64,000 nt of DNA, taken from contig NZ_LR734815.1 of the NCBI RefSeq assembly GCF_902506655.1, positions 164,340-228,339 on the forward strand. The letters are read 5' to 3'. Positions 27,579 through 35,996 of this stretch are shown here, one piece after another; the first letter of the stretch is position 1, and every line of letters begins with the position of its first letter. Origin of the DNA: Marinoscillum sp. 108. GTDB taxonomy: Bacteria; Bacteroidota; Bacteroidia; Cytophagales; Cyclobacteriaceae. Position numbers and translations under genes: made by a program. The notes beneath the pieces are model-generated. The model saw nothing but the letters and a program-made list of their open reading frames with translations, was not told the DNA's origin and did not search any database.

Positions 27579-28793
27579 ATGGAAAATCAATTGAATCGCA
27601 ACCGACTGTTTATAGCCAGTTGTTTTGCTCTACTCACCACCGCATTTGCGTTTGGTATCCGGGCTGGTATCATGAACGATCTGGTCACTGACATGAGTCT
27701 TTCAGACCAGCAACTGGGCTGGATCAACTTCATGGGTATTTTTGGCTTCCCAATTGCCACATTGGTTGGCGGACCTCTATACAACTCCCTGGGGCCCAAA
27801 AAAATAGGAAATATTGCCTTTTTATGTCACTTCATTGGCATCACGTTTTCCATTCTTTCTAATAGCTTTTACACGCTCTTCTTTTCTACTTTCTTCATCA
27901 GTTTTGCCAATGGAATGGTAGAAGCAGCTTATAATCCGCTGATTGCATCTATGTACACGTCCAACAGGGCCACCATGCTGAACAGGTTTCATGTTTGGTT
28001 TCCCGGTGGTATAGCCATTGGCTCTCTGATTGCTTTAAGCCTTGGGCTCTTAGGTGGTAGCTGGCAGATCAAAATTGCCGTGATGTACGTGCCCGCATTT
28101 ACTTACTTTCTTTTGTTTAGAGGTCAGGCATTTCCTGAGGCACCGAAAGAAACCACCATGTCTACTGCAGAGAACCTGAAAGCGATCATGTCATCGCCCA
28201 TTTACTGGCTGATGCTCGTCTGTATGGCACTAACCGCTACTACTGAGCTGGGTACCCAGTCGTGGGTAGAAAGAATCCTGGCCAACTCCGGCGCACAGCC
28301 GTTGCTGGTACTGGCGCTCGTTACTGTATTAATGGCCGTAGGTAGAATGTTTGCCGGGCCGCTGATTCACAGACTCAATATTACCGGTGTGCTACTTGGC
28401 TCAGCCATCATTTCCGCTCTGGCCATCTTTATGATGAGCATGGCTACAGGACCCATGGTGTATGTGGCTGCGGTACTTTTTGCCATTGGTGTATGCTACT
28501 TCTGGCCAAATATGATCTCCTTCGTGGCGGATTACTTGCCTAAAACCGGAGCACTTGGTATGTCACTTATTGGAGGAGTAGGAATGCTTGGTCTTTCTAT
28601 ATTCCAGCCCATCATTGGGGGATGGATAGAAGGACACAGAGCTGTAAAGTCCGCTGAGGGATTAACAGGCGAAGCGCTGGAATTGGCAGCCGGACAGGCC
28701 ACCCTGGCAAACATTGCGATCATTCCCACCCTGCTGATCGGTGTGTTCTTATTCCTTTTTCTCTATGTGAGAAAGAACAAAACACACGCCTAG
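27579..28793 (+). CDS. MFS sugar permease
   Basis: This inner-membrane protein of 404 residues has about 12 hydrophobic segments. It shows MFS features such as GGPLYNSLGPKKIGNIA between helices 2 and 3 and the central loop near residues 185-205. It diverges from the keto-glycoside locus and shares the LacI-type site. It is therefore the best candidate for bringing the locus intermediate across the inner membrane. A strong terminator follows. Confidence 0.85.
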   Translation: MENQLNRNRLFIASCFALLTTAFAFGIRAGIMNDLVTDMSLSDQQLGWINFMGIFGFPIATLVGGPLYNSLGPKKIGNIAFLCHFIGITFSILSNSFYTLFFSTFFISFANGMVEAAYNPLIASMYTSNRATMLNRFHVWFPGGIAIGSLIALSLGLLGGSWQIKIAVMYVPAFTYFLLFRGQAFPEAPKETTMSTAENLKAIMSSPIYWLMLVCMALTATTELGTQSWVERILANSGAQPLLVLALVTVLMAVGRMFAGPLIHRLNITGVLLGSAIISALAIFMMSMATGPMVYVAAVLFAIGVCYFWPNMISFVADYLPKTGALGMSLIGGVGMLGLSIFQPIIGGWIEGHRAVKSAEGLTGEALELAAGQATLANIAIIPTLLIGVFLFLFLYVRKNKTHA

Positions 28794-28810
28794 AACATCA
28801 TATACATTCA

Positions 28811-28849
28811 AAAAAGGGGCTCCGAAATTGCATTTCGGAGCCCCTTTTT
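28811..28849. terminator. Bidirectional terminator between two convergent MFS genes
   Basis: A long stem (GGGGCTCCGAAAT / ATTTCGGAGCCCC) with a short loop is flanked by five A on the left and five T on the right, fitting termination of both convergent genes. Confidence 0.9.
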
Positions 28850-28870
28850 ATTTACCTAGCACACAAGAGG

Positions 28871-30094
28871 CTATTTCTCGTATTTGATGTCTTCGCTCCT
28901 AAAAGTCAACATGAAAGCAAAGAAGACCAACAAAGCAAAACCAGCCGGTACCACCCAGATACCCCGCCAATCATGGCCAGCTTCCAGGACATAAAAATCG
29001 GTGATCTGACCAGCTACCCAAAAGCCCACAAGCATCCCTACTCCGTAAGTCGCCAGGGTGATCATACCCTGAGCCGAGCTCTTGAACTTATCACCCGCTT
29101 TGGAATCCGTATAGATCTGACCAGACACAAAGAAAAAATCATAGCAAATGCCGTGCAGAGCAATCCCCAAGAGCAGCATCACCACCAGTTCTTCATTATT
29201 GCCAAAAGCAAACATCAGGTAGCGCAGCACCCAGGCCAACATACCAAAAAGCAGGGTTTTCTTAATGCCATATCGGCTCAGGAATATTGGAAGCAAGAGC
29301 ATAAAGCCCACTTCAGAAACCTGACCGATGGTCATCTTGCCCGTGGGGTTGGCCACTCCCATTTCAGAAAGAAACGGATTGGCATTTTGATAGTAAAAAG
29401 CCAAAGGGATGCAGATCAGTACGGAGGAGAAAAAGAACACAGCGAAATTTCTATCCTTCAAAAGCCTGAGGGCATCCAACCCTAAAATGTCTTTGAGGAG
29501 CAACTTCTCCCCTTTGGCAATACCTGGAGGAGTGGCTGGAAGTGTAAAACTAAACAACCCTAATATCAGCGAAGATACGGCACTCATGATGAAGGTGTTT
29601 TTCAACAACCCTGAGGAGATGGCCCCAGGGGCATCCCATGAAAACAAATAACTGATGACCAGCCCAGCGGCGATCCAGCCAATGGTGCCCCATACCCGGA
29701 TTTTGGAGAACTCCTCCGAAGGATTTTCCATCTGCCTGAAGGCAATCGAATTGACCAGGGCCAGCGTGGGCATATAAGTGATCATATAGGCCAGTACATA
29801 GGGATAAAATGCCGTGAAATCAGCAGACACGTACATCTGGTACATGAGGAGCGCTCCGAGAATGTGCAGTATGCCTAAAATACGTTCTGCATTGAAATAC
29901 CTATCGGCAATGAGTCCTATGACAAAAGGAGCGATAATGGCTCCCCAAGACTGGGTGGAAAAGGCCATACCAATCTGGCTACCGGTGGCACCAAGATTAT
30001 TGCCCAAAAAAGTTCCTAGTGTAACAAACCAGCTTCCCCAGACAAAGAACTGAAGAAACATCATGGCACTTAATCGAATTTTTATTTGATTCAT
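28871..30094 (-). CDS. Nucleoside:H+ symporter-like MFS permease
   Basis: This 407-residue permease has 12 predicted membrane helices. The opening MMFLQFFVWGSWFVTLGTFL and the GLIADRYFNAERILGILH loop are typical of the nucleoside/proton symporter branch of MFS. A perfect 13-bp inverted repeat lies 5 nt before its start codon. In Bacteroidota such permeases often sit in sugar loci, so the true substrate may be a sugar or glycoside rather than a nucleoside. Confidence 0.85.
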   Translation of the reverse strand: MNQIKIRLSAMMFLQFFVWGSWFVTLGTFLGNNLGATGSQIGMAFSTQSWGAIIAPFVIGLIADRYFNAERILGILHILGALLMYQMYVSADFTAFYPYVLAYMITYMPTLALVNSIAFRQMENPSEEFSKIRVWGTIGWIAAGLVISYLFSWDAPGAISSGLLKNTFIMSAVSSLILGLFSFTLPATPPGIAKGEKLLLKDILGLDALRLLKDRNFAVFFFSSVLICIPLAFYYQNANPFLSEMGVANPTGKMTIGQVSEVGFMLLLPIFLSRYGIKKTLLFGMLAWVLRYLMFAFGNNEELVVMLLLGIALHGICYDFFFVSGQIYTDSKAGDKFKSSAQGMITLATYGVGMLVGFWVAGQITDFYVLEAGHDWRGIWVVPAGFALLVFFAFMLTFRSEDIKYEK

Positions 30095-30098
30095 GGGG

Positions 30099-30134
30099 TT
30101 TTGTTGACTTAGAGAAATAATTAAGTCAACAAAA
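30099..30134. promoter_or_regulatory. 13-bp perfect inverted repeat at the MFS permease start
   Basis: TTTTGTTGACTTA (30099-30111) and TAAGTCAACAAAA (30122-30134) enclose a 10-nt loop. The repeat ends 5 nt before the ATG of the minus-strand permease, so it may be an operator or a leader hairpin. It lacks a T-run on the minus strand, which argues against a simple terminator for the upstream DUF985 gene. Confidence 0.55.
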
Positions 30135-30194
30135 TACTGGAAATAGCGCTGACAACAAACCTACCGGAGGTTGATTTTTAATCTTATTTCAGTC

Positions 30195-30683
30195 CTATTC
30201 TCCTAATGTAAATTCTCGAATCAACGCTTTCTGACCAGGATAAGATTCTTCTAGTTCTGAAGCAGTGAGCATTCTGAAGTCCTTGAAGTCAAACCCCGGG
30301 TTGACCATGCACCCCATCAGCACATAACTATCGGGAGCAGACACTTCACTGGCAAAAATGGACCGGGCCGGAAGGAGCAACTGTGGCAGGTCACCCGCTT
30401 CAAGGTTGAGGCCAAGAAGGTGCTCAGAATATTCTCCATGGTTTAGTACGTGCACCCTGGCACCACTCCCTGCATGAAAATACCATAGCTCATCGGAGCT
30501 CAGTTGGTGAAAATGAGACTTTTGAGAGCCTTCCAATAGAAAATAAATACTGGTGCTGAGGTTTCTGGTACCGCCACCGCCCATGATCTGAATGGTATTC
30601 GGGTTTCGATAGACCTCCTTGTAATAGCCCCCTTCTGGGTGCGGCTCCAGGCCGAGTTTGTCAATCCAATATTGTGCGTTCAT
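30195..30683 (-). CDS. DUF985 cupin-fold protein
   Basis: This 162-residue cupin has the DUF985 start YWIDKLGLEPHPEGGYYKE, the first cupin motif FHQLSSDELWYFHAGSG, and GCMVNPGFDFKDFRML. The start is taken at the ATG at 30683, 5 nt after the ppk1 stop; a TTG at 30692 would overlap ppk1. The fold is firm, and the substrate is unknown in the family. It is likely co-transcribed with ppk1. Confidence 0.88.
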   Translation of the reverse strand: MNAQYWIDKLGLEPHPEGGYYKEVYRNPNTIQIMGGGGTRNLSTSIYFLLEGSQKSHFHQLSSDELWYFHAGSGARVHVLNHGEYSEHLLGLNLEAGDLPQLLLPARSIFASEVSAPDSYVLMGCMVNPGFDFKDFRMLTASELEESYPGQKALIREFTLGE

Positions 30684-30688
30684 TCGAT

Positions 30689-32791
30689 TCAAAAGAGTTT
30701 GGCAGACATTACCACTTCACGCTTCACTTTGTAAAACTCCTTGTGGATATTGAACACTTTTCCGTTTTCAGGTGTAATGGGCACAAAAGAACCATCCTCT
30801 TTCATCTCATAGCCATTGATATTGTCTTTGAGGTTATAACACAGCAGGTTGATGGCTTGCTGCTTTAAGAGTTCGTCTTTGATTAAAAATAGTGACTCCA
30901 ACCTACGCTCAAAAGAACGCACCATCATATCGGCACTACCGGAATACACCAACGGATCGCCCTGATTGTGGAAATAGAAAATTCTGCTGTGCTCCAGGTA
31001 CTCACCCACAATGGACCGGACCGTGATGTTCTCACTCAGACCCGGACGTCCCGGACGGAGGCAACAAATGCCCCTTACAATCAAATGGATAGGCACCCCG
31101 GCACGGGAAGCCGCATACAGCGCCATAATGGTATCAATATCCTGCAGAGAGTTGATCTTGATGACAATACCGGATGGAAGTCCATTCTTGGCATTGTTTT
31201 CCTCCTGTTGAATGAGTTCGATCAGTCGGGAACGCATCTCCCGAGGTGCAGTAATGAGGTTATCGTATCGGTCAGGTACAGAGTGGCCTGTAATTACATT
31301 GAAGAACTCCTGCACGTCATTGGCATAGCCTTCATCGGAAGTCATCAACCCAATATCTGTGTACAGCCTGGCAGTGTCCTCATTGTAGTTACCACTAGAC
31401 ATGTGTACAAAGCGCTTCACTTTCTCCCCTTCCCTACGAACGATGAGCAGCAATTTGGTATGGGTCTTGAGCATACCTACCCCATAGATCACAAAGCAAC
31501 CCGCTTTTTGAAGGCGCTGGGCCTCCTTCATGTTGTTTTCTTCATCAAACCGCGCCTTTACTTCAAAAAGTACCGACACGTGTTTGCCATTCTCCGCGGC
31601 ATTCAGCAAAGCGGATACCACCCGGGAATTTTTCGCCAAGCGGTAGATGGTCAGCTTAATGGACAGCACATTGGGATCCTCTGCTGCCTGATCCAACAGA
31701 TCCATCAATGGATCTATACTATTGTAGGGGTGATGAAGCAAAATATCCCGATCCTTCAGAATCTTGAACATATCCGGATGCTCATACTCAGACATGCTCA
31801 GTGGCGGCACAGGCTTGGGCATTTCAGGTCTGAAATCCCTAAAATCCTCGTGCTTCACAATCTGCCACAAACCCGTATAATCCATCAAAGCACCCTTGGG
31901 CACTTCTATGATGTTATCCTCATCAATTTCATATTTGGTACGAAGCTGCTTGATCAACCACTTGTCATACTCTCCTTCTACCTCCAGCTTCACCACCCGA
32001 CCTGTCTTACGGGTTTTGAGTTTCTTTTTCATCTCCTCGATGAAATTGGCCTCCACATCCTCTGACTCTTCCAAGGTGAAATCCCCATTTCTAGTGACTC
32101 TGAACAAGGTAGAAGAAGTGATCTCCACATTCTTAAACACCTCGCTGATGTGCTGGCGCACCACTTCTTCTATGGGCACAAAGATCATCTTGTCCTTCCG
32201 CTCCATCTCATAGAACCTGGGCAGATTCTGAGGAATCTGGATGAAGGACATTTTACGTTTTTCCTTGGTATCCTGAGTCTTGGTGACCACTCCAAACACC
32301 AGGATGTTGTTCATCAAAATAGGAAAGGAATGGTACGAATCGTACACCATGGGTGTGAGCATGGGGAATACGATTTTCTCAAAATAGTTGGTCACACGCT
32401 CCTTTTCCCGCTTTTGCAAACTGCCATAACCGAGGATCTGAAAGCGATGATTGTTAAACTCAGGCCTTAGGTTGTTAATGAAATGATCATTTTGAACCCG
32501 GCTAAACTCTTGAAAATCATGGAGCAGCTTGCGCTTGAAAGGAACCGCCCGCAACCCCGAGTAGTCCACACGATCTTTGCCATAGTCCAGGTAATTGTAC
32601 AAACTACCCACTCTGATCATGAAAAACTCATCCGCATTAGAGGCCGTGATGGCCACGAATTTGAGCTTATCAAAGAGGTTTCTCCCCTCCTTCATGGACT
32701 GAGCCAAAACGCGGTAATTGAAATGTAACCAGCTCAGGTCCCTACTGATGAGATCACTTTGCTGTATCAGATGATCGTATTTTTCTATCAT
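30689..32791 (-). CDS. ppk1: Polyphosphate kinase
   Basis: This enzyme reversibly transfers the terminal phosphate of ATP to polyphosphate. At 700 residues it has the normal length. The four-domain PPK1 plan is visible: the N-domain ISRDLSWLHFNYRVL, the head domain, and the catalytic C1/C2 domains. The phosphorylated His lies at about residue 463 in RFVHMSSGNYNED, and YSGSADMMVRSFERRLE follows. The DUF985 gene follows closely. Its promoter lies in the ~315-bp spacer upstream. Confidence 0.97.
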   Translation of the reverse strand: MIEKYDHLIQQSDLISRDLSWLHFNYRVLAQSMKEGRNLFDKLKFVAITASNADEFFMIRVGSLYNYLDYGKDRVDYSGLRAVPFKRKLLHDFQEFSRVQNDHFINNLRPEFNNHRFQILGYGSLQKREKERVTNYFEKIVFPMLTPMVYDSYHSFPILMNNILVFGVVTKTQDTKEKRKMSFIQIPQNLPRFYEMERKDKMIFVPIEEVVRQHISEVFKNVEITSSTLFRVTRNGDFTLEESEDVEANFIEEMKKKLKTRKTGRVVKLEVEGEYDKWLIKQLRTKYEIDEDNIIEVPKGALMDYTGLWQIVKHEDFRDFRPEMPKPVPPLSMSEYEHPDMFKILKDRDILLHHPYNSIDPLMDLLDQAAEDPNVLSIKLTIYRLAKNSRVVSALLNAAENGKHVSVLFEVKARFDEENNMKEAQRLQKAGCFVIYGVGMLKTHTKLLLIVRREGEKVKRFVHMSSGNYNEDTARLYTDIGLMTSDEGYANDVQEFFNVITGHSVPDRYDNLITAPREMRSRLIELIQQEENNAKNGLPSGIVIKINSLQDIDTIMALYAASRAGVPIHLIVRGICCLRPGRPGLSENITVRSIVGEYLEHSRIFYFHNQGDPLVYSGSADMMVRSFERRLESLFLIKDELLKQQAINLLCYNLKDNINGYEMKEDGSFVPITPENGKVFNIHKEFYKVKREVVMSAKLF

Positions 32792-33042
32792 TTAGATATG
32801 TCCTTCTCCATAGTGAAAGGCCTCAGGCCTTTAGATCCCCAAAATACAATAGTCTGTAAGGAAATCACAAATTAATTGACTCGTGAGCACAAGAATAGTT
32901 TTGAGAAAAAGACCTGAAGTAATGCCCAGGTCAACAACAGGAAACGTAAAATTACAACCCTCTGTTACGCACTTTTTTGCCAGATTCCCCACCTAACGGA
33001 CCTTAAATCGTCCTAAAAACGAATGTGCCTCCTATCAACAAA
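32792..33042. other. Spacer upstream of ppk1
   Basis: No gene is seen. A 7-bp hairpin (AAAGGCC-TCA-GGCCTTT, 32816-32832) lies 25 nt before the ppk1 start and could be a leader structure. The rest is the probable ppk1 promoter region. Confidence 0.4.
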
Positions 33043-33073
33043 AAAATCCCCGGATTTCATTCCGGGGATTTTC
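33043..33073 (-). terminator. mdh terminator
   Basis: An ATCCCCGG/CCGGGGAT stem with an 8-nt loop lies 34 nt after the mdh stop codon. T-rich sequence follows on the minus strand. Confidence 0.85.
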
Positions 33074-33106
33074 ATATCAATGATCAACGTGCTTTTGTAA
33101 AAAGGC

Positions 33107-34027
33107 TTAGAGCAAGCCGTTAGTTTTTCTCACGGCATCAGCACTTTCAGTCAGCTTGGCTTTTTCTGTAGCATCCAGCTCTATTTCCACAATCTGCTCG
33201 ATACCGTTTTTGCCGATGATGGCTGGGGCACCTATACAGATGTCGCTCAGACCATATTCGCCTTCTAGTAAGCAAGAGCAAGGGAACATTTTTTTGGTGT
33301 CGCAAGCAATCGCCTGCACCATGGCCGACACTGCCGCACCCGGTGCATACCAGGCTGAGGTACCTAATAATTTAGTCAGGGTAGCTCCACCCACTTTGGT
33401 CTCTTCGCTTACAGTTTCCAGCTTATCAGCACTTAGAAATGCTGAAACAGGCACACTGTTTCGGGTAGCCAGACGAGTCAAAGGAATCATGCCTGTGTCG
33501 CTGTGTCCACCGATCACCATACCATCTACATCAGAAGCCGGGCAATCCAAAGCCTCAGCCAGTCTGTATTTGAACCTGGCAGAATCAAGTGCGCCACCCA
33601 TTCCGATAATTCTGTTCTTAGGAAGGCCTGTGGCCTTGTGCGCCAGATAAGTCATCGTGTCCATTGGGTTTGAAACCACAATAATGATCACATTAGGAGA
33701 ATGCTTGATAAGGCTTTCTGCCACAAATTTCACGATTCCGGCATTGGTAGAGATGAGCTCTTCACGGGTCATTCCCGGCTTTCTAGGGATACCAGAGGTA
33801 ATCACGGCCACATCACTATTCGCAGTTTTAGTGTAATCGTTGGTGGTACCGGTAATTTTGGTATCAAAACTATTCAGAGAAGCGGTTTGCATCAAATCCA
33901 TGGCCTTGCCTTCCGCAAAGCCTTCTTTGATATCGATGAGGACTACCTCAGAAGCAAAATCTTTAATGGCAATATACTCTGCGCAACTTGCACCTACTGC
34001 GCCTGCACCTACAACGGTTACTTTCAT
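33107..34027 (-). CDS. mdh: Malate dehydrogenase
   Basis: This TCA-cycle enzyme interconverts malate and oxaloacetate with NAD. The 306-residue product is of the LDH-like MDH type. It has the Rossmann start VTVVGAGAVGASCAEYIA and the NAD-specific Asp (VVLIDI). The substrate-binding arginines lie in GIPRKPGMTREEL, and the catalytic His in GGHSDTGMIPL. It is followed by a strong terminator and appears to be a single-gene unit. Confidence 0.95.
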   Translation of the reverse strand: MKVTVVGAGAVGASCAEYIAIKDFASEVVLIDIKEGFAEGKAMDLMQTASLNSFDTKITGTTNDYTKTANSDVAVITSGIPRKPGMTREELISTNAGIVKFVAESLIKHSPNVIIIVVSNPMDTMTYLAHKATGLPKNRIIGMGGALDSARFKYRLAEALDCPASDVDGMVIGGHSDTGMIPLTRLATRNSVPVSAFLSADKLETVSEETKVGGATLTKLLGTSAWYAPGAAVSAMVQAIACDTKKMFPCSCLLEGEYGLSDICIGAPAIIGKNGIEQIVEIELDATEKAKLTESADAVRKTNGLL

Positions 34028-34105
34028 GATTTATGGGATTTTATCTTTGAAACTTTTCTGTGCTCAAAACTACTATCCAAAGGGCGAATCGCAAAGCTTT
34101 GAGGA

Positions 34106-34633
34106 TTAAAGCTTCATGTCTGAATACACGGTGCCCAGATCGAAAAATCCCAGAGAAGCTTTGTAGGTTTTGAAAAGGTTATTCATATACTCATTGTACA
34201 TTTCAGCAAATGCAGACATAATCTTTGCCTTGACTTCCGTATGGTTGTTCATCACTTCCATCAGGTTGGCTTTGGGGATCACATAGATCTCACATTCATT
34301 GGTCAGCACGATGGCGGTGTAGATTCGCTTAGTACCTTTCAGTACTGCATTGTCACCAAAGAGCTTCCCGCTGCGAAGGGTCAGCAGCCGTTCAAAACCT
34401 TCTTTGATGTCCAGATTGAGTGACACAATCCCTCGCTTAACGATGTAGACCGCCTGACTGGGATCTCCTGTGAAAAAAACCACTTCATTTTCGTGGTATT
34501 TCCTCATGTACAGGTAAGGCAAAAAGTAGGCAAGTTCATCATCCGTGAGGGACTCGAAAAGCCGGTTTTTCCTCAAGAAATTGAACATGACAATGTCAGT
34601 ATCCGAATACTTCCTTTTGAAAAACCTAAGCAT
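34106..34633 (-). CDS. Cyclic-nucleotide-binding-domain protein without HTH
   Basis: Residues ~18-135 form a Crp-type cyclic-nucleotide-binding barrel (FFTGDPSQAVYIVKRGIVSL, LRSGKLFGDNAVLKG). At 175 residues it stops short of the usual Crp winged helix, and the C-terminal ~40 residues show no DNA-binding motif. The canonical phosphate-binding Arg of the G-E-x6-R-[ST]-A motif is not obvious (GDNAVLKGTKRIYTAIV). It is probably a signalling or adaptor protein of unknown ligand. The start overlaps the end of tilS by 8 nt. Confidence 0.8.
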   Translation of the reverse strand: MLRFFKRKYSDTDIVMFNFLRKNRLFESLTDDELAYFLPYLYMRKYHENEVVFFTGDPSQAVYIVKRGIVSLNLDIKEGFERLLTLRSGKLFGDNAVLKGTKRIYTAIVLTNECEIYVIPKANLMEVMNNHTEVKAKIMSAFAEMYNEYMNNLFKTYKASLGFFDLGTVYSDMKL

Positions 34634-35948
34634 GACGCAACACTTCTAGTTTCAACATTCGGGCGGTTTTGGAGGTGACTTTAAATCGGTTGTCTATTCT
34701 GTGACCTACTATCCAGGCGATTTGACCGTCTGATTCCAGTACAAGAACCTCTTTTTTCAATGTTACTGGAATTTTAGAATCAATCATAAAATCACTTACC
34801 TTTTTTTTGCCCGCCATGCCCAAAGGATAAAAAGCATCTCCCTGCTTCCAAAGACGTAGTTTCAAGGGAAAAGTAAGCTCATCAGGATCAAAAAAAGCTG
34901 TAGTGGTCGGATCATGTGGAGGAAGTTCATTTCCGCTGAAGTAGGTCAGGTGAATATTGAAAGTCCCGACACTGACGGTACCTTCATCTTTCGGCACCAT
35001 CACTTCTCCCTCCACAGAAGTATCCACTCTCCGTGTGATGTACAACTGTCCTCTATCCAGGTTCATCTCGTAGCCACTGGAGTAAAAGATTTTTCCCGGC
35101 TGCCCACTCAATATCGCTCCTGACAAGTCGCGGGCATCCGCAAAGCCAAAACCATAGGGTTTAATCAATTCTGTAAGGATGACGAGTTGATCTGGATGGC
35201 CCCGATACCACTCCACATTGAGCAGCCAGCGACCCTCGGTTTCCACTGCCTTTTTGACCTCCACTGCTTGCTCCAGCAGCTGCGCAGTGCCTTGCAGGCG
35301 TAGCAGCGTATCCTGCAAAGTAGACTCCAGAGCCGGGTTGATCTTTTTCAATAGTGGCACCACTTCATTCCTGATGAGGTTCCGCTGATAGTCATTGTTC
35401 TGATTGGACACATCCTCACGCCATGAGATGGCCTCACTTCTGGCAAAAGCGTAAATCTCCTCTTTGGTAGCGAAAAGCAAAGGCCTGATTAACCCGGGAC
35501 CCTCAATAGCAATACCGGTAAGCCCGTGGATTCCCGTGCCCTTTGTCAGGTTGAGCAACACAGTCTCCAGGTTATCATTGGCATTGTGGGCAGTAGCTAC
35601 TTTGGTAAACCCCTGCTTATTACGCAGTTGATCAAAGAAGGAATAGCGCTCCTTCCGTGCCACCATCTGGATGGATTCCCTGGCATCATAAATAGCCGGA
35701 TCAACCCGATGAAGAAAAAAGGGGACTTCATGCGCATGACACCAGTCTCGTACCAATGCCTCATCCTCCTCAGAGTCGTCTCCCCGCAAGCGATAATTGA
35801 CATGAGCCACCCCTATGCTAAAGCCTGACTTTAGCATTAAATGAGCCAGCACCATAGAATCCACCCCTCCACTCACGGCGATCAGCACTTTATCTTCCTG
35901 AGCGATCAGGGCATTTTCTTTAATTAATGTTAAAAAGGACTGATACAT
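34626..35948 (-). CDS. tilS: tRNA(Ile)-lysidine synthetase
   Basis: This enzyme modifies C34 of the tRNA-Ile that reads AUA to lysidine, using ATP. The PP-loop motif SGGVDS is near residue 27 of the chosen form. The N-domain motif HVNYRLRGDDSEEDE and the C-terminal TilS domain (LRLWKQGDAFYPLGMAGKKKVSDF) are clear. The start at 35948 (MYQSFL) is preferred over 36014, because the longer form would overlap the divergent OstA-like gene. Confidence 0.95.
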   Translation of the reverse strand: MYQSFLTLIKENALIAQEDKVLIAVSGGVDSMVLAHLMLKSGFSIGVAHVNYRLRGDDSEEDEALVRDWCHAHEVPFFLHRVDPAIYDARESIQMVARKERYSFFDQLRNKQGFTKVATAHNANDNLETVLLNLTKGTGIHGLTGIAIEGPGLIRPLLFATKEEIYAFARSEAISWREDVSNQNNDYQRNLIRNEVVPLLKKINPALESTLQDTLLRLQGTAQLLEQAVEVKKAVETEGRWLLNVEWYRGHPDQLVILTELIKPYGFGFADARDLSGAILSGQPGKIFYSSGYEMNLDRGQLYITRRVDTSVEGEVMVPKDEGTVSVGTFNIHLTYFSGNELPPHDPTTTAFFDPDELTFPLKLRLWKQGDAFYPLGMAGKKKVSDFMIDSKIPVTLKKEVLVLESDGQIAWIVGHRIDNRFKVTSKTARMLKLEVLRHA

Positions 35949-35996
35949 AATTTCGCAACCCCAGCTATCGTTTAGAGTTATTAGCTTTGCACGCTC

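Noticed and set aside
30968..32065. 365-codon frame antisense to ppk1
   Set aside because: Long because of codon bias in ppk1; no domain, and ppk1 is certain.
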